Part shown: one piece after another, positions 1 to 9,070 of the stretch
How positions within the stretch are numbered: the first letter of the stretch is position 1
Layout of the letters: every line of letters starts with the position of its first letter
Source: Gimesia maris
GTDB lineage: Bacteria; Planctomycetota; Planctomycetia; Planctomycetales; Planctomycetaceae
Direction of reading: 5' to 3'
Length of the DNA: 64,000 bases
NCBI RefSeq assembly: GCF_008298035.1
Contig: NZ_CP042910.1
Span: forward strand, 4,603,001 to 4,667,000
Made by a program: the position numbers and the translations under genes
The notes under the pieces: generated by a model
Database searches by the model: none
The model's input: only the letters and a program-made list of their open reading frames with translations
What the model was told of the DNA's origin: nothing

Positions 1-261
1 CGGTAGTAGATTCTGAAGTTCCTGCATCACTTCTAACTCGCGCCAGATCCGTTCCAGCTGACTGAACCACTCCGCTTGAGTTCGCAGTTGCTTCCGCGAC
101 TGCTTGATGACAAAATCATCGCCGGCCTGGCGGTCTATACGTATGACTATGTTTGAAACCCCCCAGGCAAGTGCCTCAGCGACAGCGTCTTCCCCTGTGG
201 ATAACTGCCCCCTCTTTTTCAAGTAATCGATGGCATTTGCAGCCGTTATCTCCTGTATCAT
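1..261 (-). CDS. Phosphotransferase-family protein, N-terminal part (truncated by window edge)
   Basis: The reading frame starts at 261 and runs off the left edge, giving 87 N-terminal residues. They read as the beginning of an aminoglycoside-phosphotransferase/methylthioribose-kinase-like kinase fold: a short helix, then the glycine-containing strand WGVSNIVIRI and the strand DDFVIKQSRKQL, which would carry the ATP-binding lysine. Such enzymes phosphorylate small molecules in the cytoplasm; the substrate cannot be told from this fragment. There is no signal peptide. The upstream ribosome binding site is weak. Fold assignment is by eye from the N-lobe pattern, so family confidence is moderate, though the frame looks clearly coding. 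Confidence 0.6.
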   Translation of the reverse strand, partial: MIQEITAANAIDYLKKRGQLSTGEDAVAEALAWGVSNIVIRIDRQAGDDFVIKQSRKQLRTQAEWFSQLERIWRELEVMQELQNLLP

Positions 262-657
262 GATGAATTCCCATAAGTTGCTGTTTCAAACGCATTAATA
301 AGTCGGAAAACTTAATTCAGCAGAAGTGTTGTTTAACTTCTGTGAGCGTGTTTTCAGGCTCTTTTTAAAAAATTATGACTCTCCCCGTCAGGTTCTGCCA
401 CCGTTTTGCCCCCTTTAATCGGCATAATCTGATACGACTCAACGCTTACCTGACCGGTTCGACTTTAATAGCCGGCAGTCTGTGTTGTGAAAAAGTTGCT
501 TTCGGCACAACTTTTTGTTGCCAGACCCGATTTGTATGCTGTAAGATGATAATATTGGGATAGTTGTAGTAAATAGCTATTTCAGTTTGATGAGTGATTA
601 CTAATCTCACACCACTTCAACGTGGTATCCTTCCAGTGAACCACAGGAACGTTTTCT
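262..657. other. Intergenic region with two short hairpins, no convincing gene
   Basis: This AT-rich spacer separates two divergently transcribed genes and should hold both promoters. It contains CAGAAGT/ACTTCTG (321-327 and 336-342, 8-nt loop) and AAAAAGTTG/CAACTTTTT (490-498 and 508-516, 9-nt loop). The short open frames inside it have no ribosome binding site and no protein-like composition. I could not place a convincing -35/-10 pair. Confidence 0.5.
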
Positions 658-1539
658 ATGTTGTCCACAAAATCTGCTTCTCGTTTATTGATGTGTTTTT
701 CTGCGACCTGTCTGGCACTCTGTCTGAGTACTACTCTGGAAGCAGGCCAAAAACCAATCCCTCCTCAAAAGTATGATCCAGCAGCAGAAAAAGCTGACGA
801 TCTGTTTGAAGCAATGGAAGCAGGTGTGGTTGACGTCAAAATTATCGCCAAAAACTCGAAGGGTGGTAAAGTTCTAATCACCAACAATAGTGAGAAACCT
901 CTCAATGTGAAACTGCCAGAAACCTTTCTCGCGGTTCAGGTCCTGAAACAGGGTGCCCTGGGCGGCGGACTTGGTGGTGGACTTGGTGGCGGTGGTCTGG
1001 GTGGCGGTCAAGGTGGTGGTCAGGCACAGACAACAGGCGGCGGTGCCGGCGGTGGTCTGGGTGGTGGACTAGGTGGCGGTGGTCTGGGTGGCGGAGCCGG
1101 TGGTGCTGGCGGAGGATTTTTCTCGATCCCTCCTGAAAAAACAGCTTACGTCCCTTATACTTCTGTCTGCCTCGAACATGGTAAAGTTGAACCAGCGCCT
1201 CGTATGGAATACCGCATGGTCAAAACAGAAGAACTGGTAAAAGACCCTGCTCTTCAGGAACTGCTCCGTTTCGTAGCAACCGGTCGTGTAAATCAACAGG
1301 CAGGACAGGCTGCAGCCTGGCATCTGGCAGATAAAATGAGCTGGCAGGAACTGGCCGCCAAGTCAATCAAACACTTAGGTGGTGCTCCTCCATCTCCTTA
1401 CTTCAATCAGGCAGAACTTCAGTATGCTTCTCAACTGGTAGGCATGGCACATGCACGTGCCCGTGACAGAAACGACTCTACTGAGACAGCCTCAACAACC
1501 AAAGCGCGAACAGAGACCGGCCGCAGCTTTGAAAAATAA
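658..1539 (+). CDS. Secreted glycine-rich low-complexity protein
   Basis: This 293-residue protein has an N-terminal signal peptide (hydrophobic LLMCFSATCLALCLSTT, likely cleaved after EAG near residue 30). A conserved-looking segment follows, then about 60 residues made almost only of GGGLGGG/GGQGGG units (roughly residues 100-160). A second globular part contains YVPYTSVCLEHGKVEPAPR and ends in a Ser/Thr/Arg-rich tail. The glycine tract probably acts as a flexible linker between two small domains outside the cytoplasmic membrane. AGGA lies ten bases before the ATG. The gene is monocistronic, closed by a strong terminator. No function is recognised. Confidence 0.85.
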   Translation: MLSTKSASRLLMCFSATCLALCLSTTLEAGQKPIPPQKYDPAAEKADDLFEAMEAGVVDVKIIAKNSKGGKVLITNNSEKPLNVKLPETFLAVQVLKQGALGGGLGGGLGGGGLGGGQGGGQAQTTGGGAGGGLGGGLGGGGLGGGAGGAGGGFFSIPPEKTAYVPYTSVCLEHGKVEPAPRMEYRMVKTEELVKDPALQELLRFVATGRVNQQAGQAAAWHLADKMSWQELAAKSIKHLGGAPPSPYFNQAELQYASQLVGMAHARARDRNDSTETASTTKARTETGRSFEK

Positions 1540-1580
1540 TTCACAACAAAACCTCTCCGGTTTGAAATAACAGCTAAATT

Positions 1581-1607
1581 AAGGCTCGCAATTGCGAGCC
1601 TTTTTTT
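1581..1607 (+). terminator. Rho-independent terminator
   Basis: Perfect palindromic stem AGGCTCGCAATTGCGAGCCT (1582-1601) followed directly by a run of T. It lies 42 bases after the stop codon of the Gly-rich protein gene and would end its transcript. Confidence 0.9.
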
Positions 1608-1692
1608 GTGAGACGCTTTCATCAAATCATCTTCTCAGGTATTTTAAATAAAAGTCCGTTGATTCATCCTGCCATAACCGGAGCTGAATACC

Positions 1693-2631
1693 ATGACGCT
1701 GATCCTGAGAAATACAATTTGCTCTACACTTTTCCTGACGCTCTCTTTTTTATGCCACATTCCATCACTCCAGGCAGACGAGGAGACACCGTTACGCATC
1801 ATCTGTTTTGGTGCTCATCCTGATGATGCGGAATACAAAAATGGTGGAACAGCAGCACTCTGGGCGCAACAGGGTCATAAAGTGAAACTGGTCTCAGTGA
1901 CAAACGGAGACATTGGCCACTTCGAGATGGCAGGTGGTACACTAGCCCAGCGCAGAGCTGCCGAGGTCAAAGCGGCAGGAAAGATTTTGGGAGTCGAATC
2001 GGAAGTATTAGATATTCACGATGGAGAATTACTGCCGACTCTGGAGAACCGCAAGAAAATCGTCAAACTGATTCGGGAGTGGAATGCAGACCTCGTCATC
2101 TCGCATCGCCCCTGGGATTATCACCCAGACCATCGGTACGTCGGAGTACTTGTCCAGGATGCCGCATTTATGGTTACCGTGCCTTACTTCTGTCCTGATA
2201 TCCCTCGTCTCAAGAAAAATCCAGTCTTCATGTACTCCAGTGACGGTTTCCAGAAACCCTATCCGTTTCGACCGGATGTGGTCGTTGCCGTTGATAATGT
2301 ATTCGATCAGAAACTGAAAGCAGTTGCACAACTTGTATCTCAATCACTGGAGGGAGGAGCTGGCGGCAGTCCGGAACGTGCTGCCAAAGTCCCCCCTGCT
2401 GATCCACCAGAACTGCGAATCGAATTTCTTCGTCCTGCCTGGTCTCGCCGTCAATCATCAGAAGCGAATAAATACCGCACGGAACTGATCAACATCTATG
2501 GAGAAGAAGTCGGGAAGCAGGTCAAATTTGCGGAATCATTTGAACTCTGCGAGTATGGTTCAAAACCAAACAAAAAGATGCTATTGAAGCTGTTCCCCAT
2601 TCAGGCTTCCATCCCGGTTACTGAAAAATAA
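1693..2631 (+). CDS. PIG-L/LmbE-family deacetylase, secreted
   Basis: This 312-residue member of the PIG-L (GlcNAc-PI de-N-acetylase, LmbE-like) superfamily carries the zinc-binding motif AHPDD at residues 41-45 and the second motif HPDH at 144-147. Family members remove acetyl groups from N-acetyl sugars or sugar conjugates using a metal and the motif aspartate as base. A signal peptide (residues 1-28, ending SLQA) places it outside the cytoplasmic membrane. GGAG lies nine bases before the ATG. Planctomycetes have many secreted paralogues beside carbohydrate-processing genes; the exact substrate here is unknown. Confidence 0.9.
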   Translation: MTLILRNTICSTLFLTLSFLCHIPSLQADEETPLRIICFGAHPDDAEYKNGGTAALWAQQGHKVKLVSVTNGDIGHFEMAGGTLAQRRAAEVKAAGKILGVESEVLDIHDGELLPTLENRKKIVKLIREWNADLVISHRPWDYHPDHRYVGVLVQDAAFMVTVPYFCPDIPRLKKNPVFMYSSDGFQKPYPFRPDVVVAVDNVFDQKLKAVAQLVSQSLEGGAGGSPERAAKVPPADPPELRIEFLRPAWSRRQSSEANKYRTELINIYGEEVGKQVKFAESFELCEYGSKPNKKMLLKLFPIQASIPVTEK

Positions 2632-2672
2632 TAAACATCCGGTTCATTCAGTTAACAGACACCAGATCATTT

Positions 2673-2716
2673 AGTATCCCTCTCTATCTATTCCAGTCCA
2701 GATTATAAGGGATACT
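2673..2716. repeat. Inverted repeat AGTATCCCT/AGGGATACT
   Basis: Two perfect 9-bp arms (2673-2681 and 2708-2716) are separated by 26 bases. The repeat lies between the PIG-L gene and the promoter of the DUF1549 gene. It has no following T-run, so it looks more like a regulator-binding site or transcript-stabilising stem than a terminator. Its function is unknown. Confidence 0.5.
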
Positions 2717-2755
2717 GTGATCTTCTGATTAAGTAGTGGATCTCAAAGCCATTAT

Positions 2756-2785
2756 TTGACATACGCTGATATAACTTAGTATTAT
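2756..2785 (+). promoter_or_regulatory. Candidate sigma-70 promoter for the DUF1549-DUF1501 operon
   Basis: A perfect TTGACA -35 box (2756-2761) and TATTAT -10 box (2780-2785) are separated by 18 bases. The site is about 120 bases upstream of the DUF1549 start and just after the inverted repeat at 2673-2716. It is the best sigma-70-type promoter I could see in the intergenic regions; it has not been tested. Confidence 0.55.
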
Positions 2786-2904
2786 GTAATAATAGCGATC
2801 AACCAGGGGACTTACCTGTTCTCCCATGCTGCAATGGAGCAGCTTTGGCCTTCCAGAGACGCACCCGGATCGTTGAATTGCCTGATAATAATGAGGGCAA
2901 GCAA

Positions 2905-5900
2905 ATGAACCACTTCTTCTATTCCATGTTCTGGCTGTTGAGCCTGAGTTCTCTGATACTCAATCCAGCTTTACTGTCTGCTGCAGAAGCGATTTCTGAG
3001 AAAGACAAAATTGATTTCCTGAAACAGATCAAACCTCTGTTTCAGGCCAAATGCTATTCCTGTCACGGTCGGGAAGTTCAGGAGGGTGGCTTTCGCCTGG
3101 ATCTGAAAAGCCGCGCTTTGGAAGGTGGGGACAGCGGCAAGGCCATCACCCCCGGTGACAGCCACAAAAGCGAACTCTTTCACCGCATTTCCGGCACCGG
3201 GGATGGCGACCAGATGCCCCCGGAAGGTGAAGGAACTCCGCTGAGTAAAGATGAGTTGGCTCTGGTCAAACGCTGGATCGAACAGGGAGTCGACTGGCCC
3301 GAAGATGCCAATTCAAAAACAGGTCTGTCTGGCTCTGATCACTGGTCATTCCAACCCATCAAAAAAGTCTCTTTACCAGAGGTAAAGCAAAAGGACTGGG
3401 TGATAAATGGCATCGATACATTTATTCTACAGAAACTGGAACAGGAAAAAGTCAGTCCCTCTGAAGAAGCGGACCGTAGCACACTTATCCGCCGCGTCTA
3501 TCTGGATTTGACAGGTCTTCCTCCCACGGTCGAAGAATGGCAGAAGTGGAATTCCGATCCCACCCCTGACTGGTATGAAAAACTGGTCGACCATCTTTTG
3601 GCCTCTCCGCATTATGGAGAACGCTGGGCCCGGCACTGGCTCGATCTGGCCCGGTACGCTGACAGCGATGGATACGAAAAAGATCGTAAAAGACCACACG
3701 CCTGGCGCTGGCGGACCTGGGTGATCAATGCCTTGAATCAGGACCTCCCCTTCGATCAGTTTTCCCAGCAACAGATTGCCGGTGACCTCCTGCCCGAGCC
3801 TTCTCTGTCTGAACTGGTCGCTACCGGATTCCATCGTAACACGCTGATCAACACGGAGGGAGGAACTGACCCGGAAGAAGATCGTGTCAAACGTACTGTT
3901 GACCGCACAAATACTCTGGGATCCATCTGGCTCGGACTTACAGTCGAATGTGCTCAATGTCACACTCATAAATATGACCCCATTACCCAGCGTGAATATT
4001 ATCGCCTGTATTCATTTTTCAATTCATTGACAGAGCCTGATATCGGTGCACCTTTACCCGCCGAGCAGTCGAATTTTGAGAAAGCCAGTCAGGTTTATCA
4101 GATCGCTCATCAGCCTCTGGTACAGGCGATTCAGGATTATGAACAAAACCAGCTGGCTTCAGCTCTGAATCAATGGGAAAAACAGAATCCGGAAAAAAAA
4201 CCGGTCTGGACAATTCTGAATCCGGAAACCGTACAAGCCAAACAGAACACCACTTTGAAGATCCTGCCAGATCGCAGCATACTGGCTGAAGGTGAAAACC
4301 CAGGTCGCGCAGAAATCTATACGATCACTTTTAAAACAGATCTACAGAACATAAAGGGGATTCGGCTCGAAGCACTCACCGATCCCAGTCTGCCCAGACA
4401 GGGACCGGGACGGAGTGCCACCGGTGATTTCGAATTGACGATGCTTACGATCAATACAGCTCCGTTGGAATCACCTGAGTCGACCAGTAAGGTTGTGTTA
4501 CAGAAAGCACAGGCCAGTTTTGAAATGGATGGCTACAAAGTTGATCGTGTCATCAATAACAGTCCTCATACTGGCTGGTCAATTGCTCCCCAGGAGGGGA
4601 AAAAACAGATTGCCACATTTGAAGTAAAAAAACCATTTGGTTTTGAAAAAGGTACGCTGGTCACTGTTTCACTGCAGCAGTCCACCACGAAAAAAACATA
4701 TCATAACCTGGGACGCTTTCGCATTTCACTTTCAACTGCAGACGCACCATTGCCTCTCACTGGAATGACCGACCTGGTAGTCGAGACACTCAATACACCG
4801 GTTGAACAGAGAACGGCAGAACAACGCCAGGAACTGCTGGATTATTTTCGCACCATTGATCCCCAGTTAATAAAACGGAAAGCGCAGGAACTTGCACATC
4901 GGAAAAAAGCCCCCCGCGATCCCGCAGAAACCACGAAGGCCCAGGTAGTCGATCATCTCAAAGTACCCCGCAAAACACACTTGCTGGTAAGAGGTGATTT
5001 CCTGAATCCTGCCGATGAAGTCAAAGCGAATACACCGGCGGTCCTGCCTCCCATTGGCACATCCAGCCCTGATCGTCTTGACCTGGCACGTTGGCTGTTT
5101 GATCCCCGACAGCCTTTAACAGCCAGGGTGACTGTCAATCGTATCTGGAGTCGTTATTTTGGCCGGGGAATCGTATTCACGGTCAACGATTTTGGTACCC
5201 AGGGCGAGCCCCCCTCACATCCGAAATTACTTGACTGGCTGGCCACTCAATTTCGCAAAAACGACTGGAGCCTGAAACAACTCCATAAACTGATTGTCAC
5301 TTCCGCAACGTATCGCCAGTCTTCCACGAATCGACCGGAACTTGAGGAACGAGACCCTTATAACACCTGGTTGTCTCATCAGAACCGCCTGCGGGTGGAA
5401 GCGGAAATCATTCGCGACCAGGCTTTGACAGTCAGCGGATTACTAAAACACAAGGTGGGCGGCCCGAGTGTGAATCCCCCTCAACCCGAGGGAATCGCTA
5501 ATCTGGGATATGCCAATTCGGTGAAATGGACGACCAGCAATGGGGATGACCGTTACCGTCGCGGGCTCTATACGTTCTTTCAACGTACAGTCCCTTATCC
5601 CATGCTGATGACATTTGACTCACCCGATTCTAATCTGAGTTGTACCCGCAGAGAGCGTTCCAATACGCCACTACAAGCGTTAACAATCTGGAATGACCCG
5701 GTCTTTTTTGAGTGTTCACAAAAGTTGGGCACACGCATTGTCGAGTCAACACAGATCAACAAACCCTCTCTGGATGACCGCATCCATCATGCATTTGAAC
5801 TCTGCCTGGCACGACAGCCTTCGGAACAGGAAATTATAATTATCCGCCAACTCTATCAGGAACAGACAAAACTCCTGCAGTCAGATCAGACAGCAGTCAG

Positions 5901-6015
5901 CGAATTGACTAATCAAATCCAGATCCCTGAAGGTAGTACCCCGCGGGAAGTCGCCACCTGGATCATGATTGGACGGGTTTTAATGAATCTGGATGAGTTT
6001 GTGACCCGCGGATAA
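2905..6015 (+). CDS. PSCyt1-DUF1549-DUF1553 planctomycete cytochrome-like protein
   Basis: From the ATG at 2905 this is a 1036-residue secreted protein. The start is chosen because a signal peptide (YSMFWLLSLSSLIL) begins there; the open frame extends 20 codons further upstream. Order: PSCyt1 c-type heme motif CYSCH at 50-54, a PSCyt2/DUF1549 region with a second CxxCH (CAQCH, 349-353), a middle beta-rich segment, and a C-terminal PSD1/DUF1553 domain. Such proteins are highly expanded in planctomycetes and almost always paired with DUF1501 proteins, as here. They are thought to act in periplasmic redox or carbohydrate breakdown, but the reaction is not established. The DUF1501 gene follows 61 bases later, probably in the same operon. 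Confidence 0.92.
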   Translation: MNHFFYSMFWLLSLSSLILNPALLSAAEAISEKDKIDFLKQIKPLFQAKCYSCHGREVQEGGFRLDLKSRALEGGDSGKAITPGDSHKSELFHRISGTGDGDQMPPEGEGTPLSKDELALVKRWIEQGVDWPEDANSKTGLSGSDHWSFQPIKKVSLPEVKQKDWVINGIDTFILQKLEQEKVSPSEEADRSTLIRRVYLDLTGLPPTVEEWQKWNSDPTPDWYEKLVDHLLASPHYGERWARHWLDLARYADSDGYEKDRKRPHAWRWRTWVINALNQDLPFDQFSQQQIAGDLLPEPSLSELVATGFHRNTLINTEGGTDPEEDRVKRTVDRTNTLGSIWLGLTVECAQCHTHKYDPITQREYYRLYSFFNSLTEPDIGAPLPAEQSNFEKASQVYQIAHQPLVQAIQDYEQNQLASALNQWEKQNPEKKPVWTILNPETVQAKQNTTLKILPDRSILAEGENPGRAEIYTITFKTDLQNIKGIRLEALTDPSLPRQGPGRSATGDFELTMLTINTAPLESPESTSKVVLQKAQASFEMDGYKVDRVINNSPHTGWSIAPQEGKKQIATFEVKKPFGFEKGTLVTVSLQQSTTKKTYHNLGRFRISLSTADAPLPLTGMTDLVVETLNTPVEQRTAEQRQELLDYFRTIDPQLIKRKAQELAHRKKAPRDPAETTKAQVVDHLKVPRKTHLLVRGDFLNPADEVKANTPAVLPPIGTSSPDRLDLARWLFDPRQPLTARVTVNRIWSRYFGRGIVFTVNDFGTQGEPPSHPKLLDWLATQFRKNDWSLKQLHKLIVTSATYRQSSTNRPELEERDPYNTWLSHQNRLRVEAEIIRDQALTVSGLLKHKVGGPSVNPPQPEGIANLGYANSVKWTTSNGDDRYRRGLYTFFQRTVPYPMLMTFDSPDSNLSCTRRERSNTPLQALTIWNDPVFFECSQKLGTRIVESTQINKPSLDDRIHHAFELCLARQPSEQEIIIIRQLYQEQTKLLQSDQTAVSELTNQIQIPEGSTPREVATWIMIGRVLMNLDEFVTRG

Positions 6016-6076
6016 TTAGATTTTTTAAGACTATCCTGTAACCAGAGTGCCATATCCATAACGGAACAAAGAAAAC

Positions 6077-7555
6077 ATGAACGCTGAACCATTCAATTTG
6101 AATCTGGCACGACGTCGCTTCCTGATGAACTCATCCTGCAGTGTGGCCAGTTTTGCGCTGGCTGCGATGTTGGAAAAAGAAGGTTTGGTTGCTTCGGAAA
6201 ACAGCCTCACAAATCCACTGGCTCCCAAAGATGCCCATTTTCCCGGTACCGCTAAGAACTGTATTTTCATTTTTCTGGCAGGTGGCCCCAGCCAGATTGA
6301 CCTCTACGATCCCAAACCAAAGTTACAGGAGTTAAACGGACAGCCACTCCCCAAAGAACTGACCGATAAGGTTCGATTTGCCTTTATCAACAAAGAGACT
6401 GCTACCCTGAGCGGCAGCCCCAGAAAGTTTACAAAATCAGGCGAATGCGGTACCGAGTTCTCAGATGTACTCCCGAATATTGCAACATGTGCAGACGACA
6501 TCGCTTTAATCCGCTCTATGTATACCGAACAGTTTAACCACCATCCGGCACAGTTGATGATGAATACAGGGGTAGGACGCTTCGGAAGGCCGAGTATTGG
6601 CTCCTGGCTGACCTATGGACTGGGCAGTCAATCCAATAATCTGCCCGGGTATGTAGTACTGACAGCAGGCCGTGGGGCCAGTGGCGGCGCTTCACTCTGG
6701 TCCAGTGGATCTCTGCCTTCAACTTATGCAGGAGTACTGTTCCGAAATCAGGGTGAGCCGGTATTGAATTTGAACAATCCTCCCGGAATCAGTTCCGCCA
6801 TGCAGAAATCCGGTTTGGAAGCCATCAAGAGGCTGAACACCGAACAGCTGACAGAGACAGGCGATGATGAAATTGCCAGCCGGATCGCCAGCTATGAACT
6901 TGCTTTTCAAATGCAGTCTTCGGCACCGGAGCTGATTGAATTATCCAGCGAGACCAAAGAGACGCAGGAAGCCTACGGGGTCAACCGAAAAGGAGACTCT
7001 AAAACCGGTAAGAGAGGCGGGGGAGCCGATGCGGAGGGTGCATTTGCACGGAACTGCCTGCTGGCACGACGACTTGTGGAACGCGGAGTGCGGTTTGTCA
7101 ATCTTTACCATGCTTCCTGGGACCACCACAGTGGTCTGGATGCGGGGATAAAACGGAACGCAGGAATTGTAGACCAACCCGTGGCTGCGCTTCTGAAAGA
7201 CCTCAAGCAGCGAGGGCTTCTCGATTCCACACTGGTTGTTATGGCTGGTGAATTCGGACGGACACCACTGGGAGAAAACCGAACGGGTTCGAAAGCGGTA
7301 ACAGGCCGTGATCATCATCCAGGCGCCTTCAGTCTATGGATGGCGGGTGGAGGTGTCAAAGGTGGCCAGGTCATTGGCAAAACGACTGAATTGGGCTGGT
7401 CAGTGGAAGAAGATCCCGTTCACATCAATGACTTTCATGCCACGTTGCTACATCTGTTCGGAATGAATCACCTGAAGCTGGCACAGAATTTTGGTGGTCT
7501 GGATATTCGACTCACAAACGTCGGTGGAAAAATTGTTGAAAAACTGATTGCCTGA
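6077..7555 (+). CDS. DUF1501 family protein, Tat-exported
   Basis: This 492-residue DUF1501 protein has a fold related to the sulfatase/alkaline phosphatase superfamily. The N-terminus carries a twin-arginine motif (ARRRFL, residues 11-16) and a hydrophobic stretch, so it should be exported folded through Tat. Recognisable features are IFLAGGPSQIDLYDPKP near the start of the mature part, SWDHHSGLDAGIK and GEFGRTPLGENRTG near the C-terminus. It is the usual partner of the preceding PSCyt1/DUF1549 protein; the two are presumed to work together outside the cytoplasmic membrane. The substrate is unknown. A copy of the 94-bp dispersed repeat begins 26 bases after the stop codon. Confidence 0.92.
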   Translation: MNAEPFNLNLARRRFLMNSSCSVASFALAAMLEKEGLVASENSLTNPLAPKDAHFPGTAKNCIFIFLAGGPSQIDLYDPKPKLQELNGQPLPKELTDKVRFAFINKETATLSGSPRKFTKSGECGTEFSDVLPNIATCADDIALIRSMYTEQFNHHPAQLMMNTGVGRFGRPSIGSWLTYGLGSQSNNLPGYVVLTAGRGASGGASLWSSGSLPSTYAGVLFRNQGEPVLNLNNPPGISSAMQKSGLEAIKRLNTEQLTETGDDEIASRIASYELAFQMQSSAPELIELSSETKETQEAYGVNRKGDSKTGKRGGGADAEGAFARNCLLARRLVERGVRFVNLYHASWDHHSGLDAGIKRNAGIVDQPVAALLKDLKQRGLLDSTLVVMAGEFGRTPLGENRTGSKAVTGRDHHPGAFSLWMAGGGVKGGQVIGKTTELGWSVEEDPVHINDFHATLLHLFGMNHLKLAQNFGGLDIRLTNVGGKIVEKLIA

Positions 7556-7581
7556 CAGTAATCAACAAAAGCAGTGACGAC

Positions 7582-7675
7582 TAGATCGCAGCACATTTAA
7601 CCAGAGCGTTTCCCGATCTAATATGCTCAGCCCAAATGGTCCTGGAGTCGCTACTGTAAAACTGGATATAGTTTA
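7582..7675 (+). repeat. 94-bp TA-flanked palindromic element, copy A
   Basis: This is one of three copies in the window (others 50553-50646 and 56396-56489), each exactly 94 bp including a TA at both ends. By hand count it is 77/94 identical to copy B and 71/94 to copy C. The two ends form an imperfect inverted repeat with a conserved inner stem AGCGT/ACGCT. It fills the space between two convergent genes, and its last bases form the TAA stop codon of the BBP7 gene on the other strand. It resembles a small non-autonomous (MITE/REP-like) element. Confidence 0.85.
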
Positions 7676-9070
7676 GGGCCAGCTGAACTCCCCACCGATC
7701 ACCAGACCATGCAGTTTATAACTGTCCAGACTGTCCTGAGCCTGCAACGAAACGCCAGTAGTTGGATTCGCAGAAGAAGTATTGTAATAGATAATATCAC
7801 CGGCTCTGGCAACCTGATTGGCCCATAAGAAGTTATATCCCACGTTGAAAGTGAAGTTTTGATTCAGATGGATTCGGGCATTGACACCAAACTCAAAGGT
7901 GGGTGCAAATCTGGTTCTTGAAAAGCTGGTAATATGAGTCGGATCAGCAGCACTTAAGAACTGATTCGTCAATACACTCCCACTATAGTTATTCACACCA
8001 AAGCCGACTTTCGGCTCTGCAGAGATTGTAAACCAGGGATGTATAAATTCCATGCGAATCCCTGCTTGAGGCACATACAGTTTATTGTCAGTCGACGTAT
8101 CAATAGTGGATTCGAACAAGGCGACCGGAGTCGTTGCCGTTTCCGCCTGGTCCTCAAAAGAACCTTTAATCAACATCTCTTCGCCTATTTTTAAATACCG
8201 AAAACCAACCAAAGGTCGTATCTGAAGTCCGCCTGCTCCATAGTAGGTTCTGAAGAAAAGGCGTTCTGTATTAATCACATAGTTACTCTCTGCCCCCCAG
8301 GCCTGAGTCTGATAGTTAATCGAAAACTTTTGGTTAAATCTTCGGCCAGCGGTTGATACCTGACCGTCCAACAGTGTTTGAATCGCAATACTGTTCGACA
8401 GGTCATAATTTGTATTTATTAAATCATCAGCGGTAAAGTTTGTACGTGCCAGATCAGGTTTTCCATAGGAAACAGAACTCTCATCTGTTTGCATCCCAAA
8501 AAAGATAGCCTCGATCGAGCCACGTTCAAAATCAATTCCAAATGTACCACGAATCCCGTTTGAACCAACTCTGCCTATGGAACTGAGGTCGGCTTCTTTT
8601 GCTTCGAGATTAAATGTCCCATCTGGGTCTTCAATCGCATATGGAAGACGCGGGTCATTTCCAGAAGGTAAATCTGCCCCGACCAACTGGTTTCCCGGGG
8701 GAGCTTTCCACAACAAATATTCCACCCGCATCCAGCTGTTATTGGCCAGATTCTTGAAAAGTCCATCCCACGGGTGGTCATAAGCCCAACCCCGGTCCAC
8801 CGGAAGAACCCGAGTGATCATACCCGAATCTCCTGAATATTCAGACTGATATTGGTCTACGTTCCCATAGTATTCGGGGCCCGGCTCATAATACTGCTGT
8901 ACGGGAGCGTATTGCATCTTATGAGGCGCCCCTGGATGATATGAGGCCGGTGAGTAATTATTCCCTGCTTGTCCTGCTACAGATGCATTGGGAGCCTGTG
9001 CGGACAGTGATTGTACTCCTGACATGAGTACAATCATTCCAAGCAATAAACGGTAGGCCGGATTTACCAT
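7673..9070 (-). CDS. BBP7-type outer-membrane beta-barrel protein
   Basis: This 465-residue protein has a signal peptide (RLLLGMIVLMSGVQSLSAQ), then a Pro/Tyr/Gln-rich N-terminal segment and a barrel-like region of alternating polar and hydrophobic strands. The hallmark WMRVEYLLWKAPP, repeated aromatic strand ends and a closing NFTFNVGYNFLWANQ with a final LVIGGEFSW match planctomycete BBP7 (putative beta-barrel porin) proteins. It is likely in the outer membrane; cargo is unknown. The stop codon overlaps the end of repeat copy A, so the insertion either coincided with or created the present C-terminus. Confidence 0.85.
   Translation of the reverse strand: MVNPAYRLLLGMIVLMSGVQSLSAQAPNASVAGQAGNNYSPASYHPGAPHKMQYAPVQQYYEPGPEYYGNVDQYQSEYSGDSGMITRVLPVDRGWAYDHPWDGLFKNLANNSWMRVEYLLWKAPPGNQLVGADLPSGNDPRLPYAIEDPDGTFNLEAKEADLSSIGRVGSNGIRGTFGIDFERGSIEAIFFGMQTDESSVSYGKPDLARTNFTADDLINTNYDLSNSIAIQTLLDGQVSTAGRRFNQKFSINYQTQAWGAESNYVINTERLFFRTYYGAGGLQIRPLVGFRYLKIGEEMLIKGSFEDQAETATTPVALFESTIDTSTDNKLYVPQAGIRMEFIHPWFTISAEPKVGFGVNNYSGSVLTNQFLSAADPTHITSFSRTRFAPTFEFGVNARIHLNQNFTFNVGYNFLWANQVARAGDIIYYNTSSANPTTGVSLQAQDSLDSYKLHGLVIGGEFSWP

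Noticed and set aside
960..1110. Glycine-rich repeat considered as a CRISPR-like or tandem-array feature
   Set aside because: It is in frame within a coding region, with no spacers or regular unit length.
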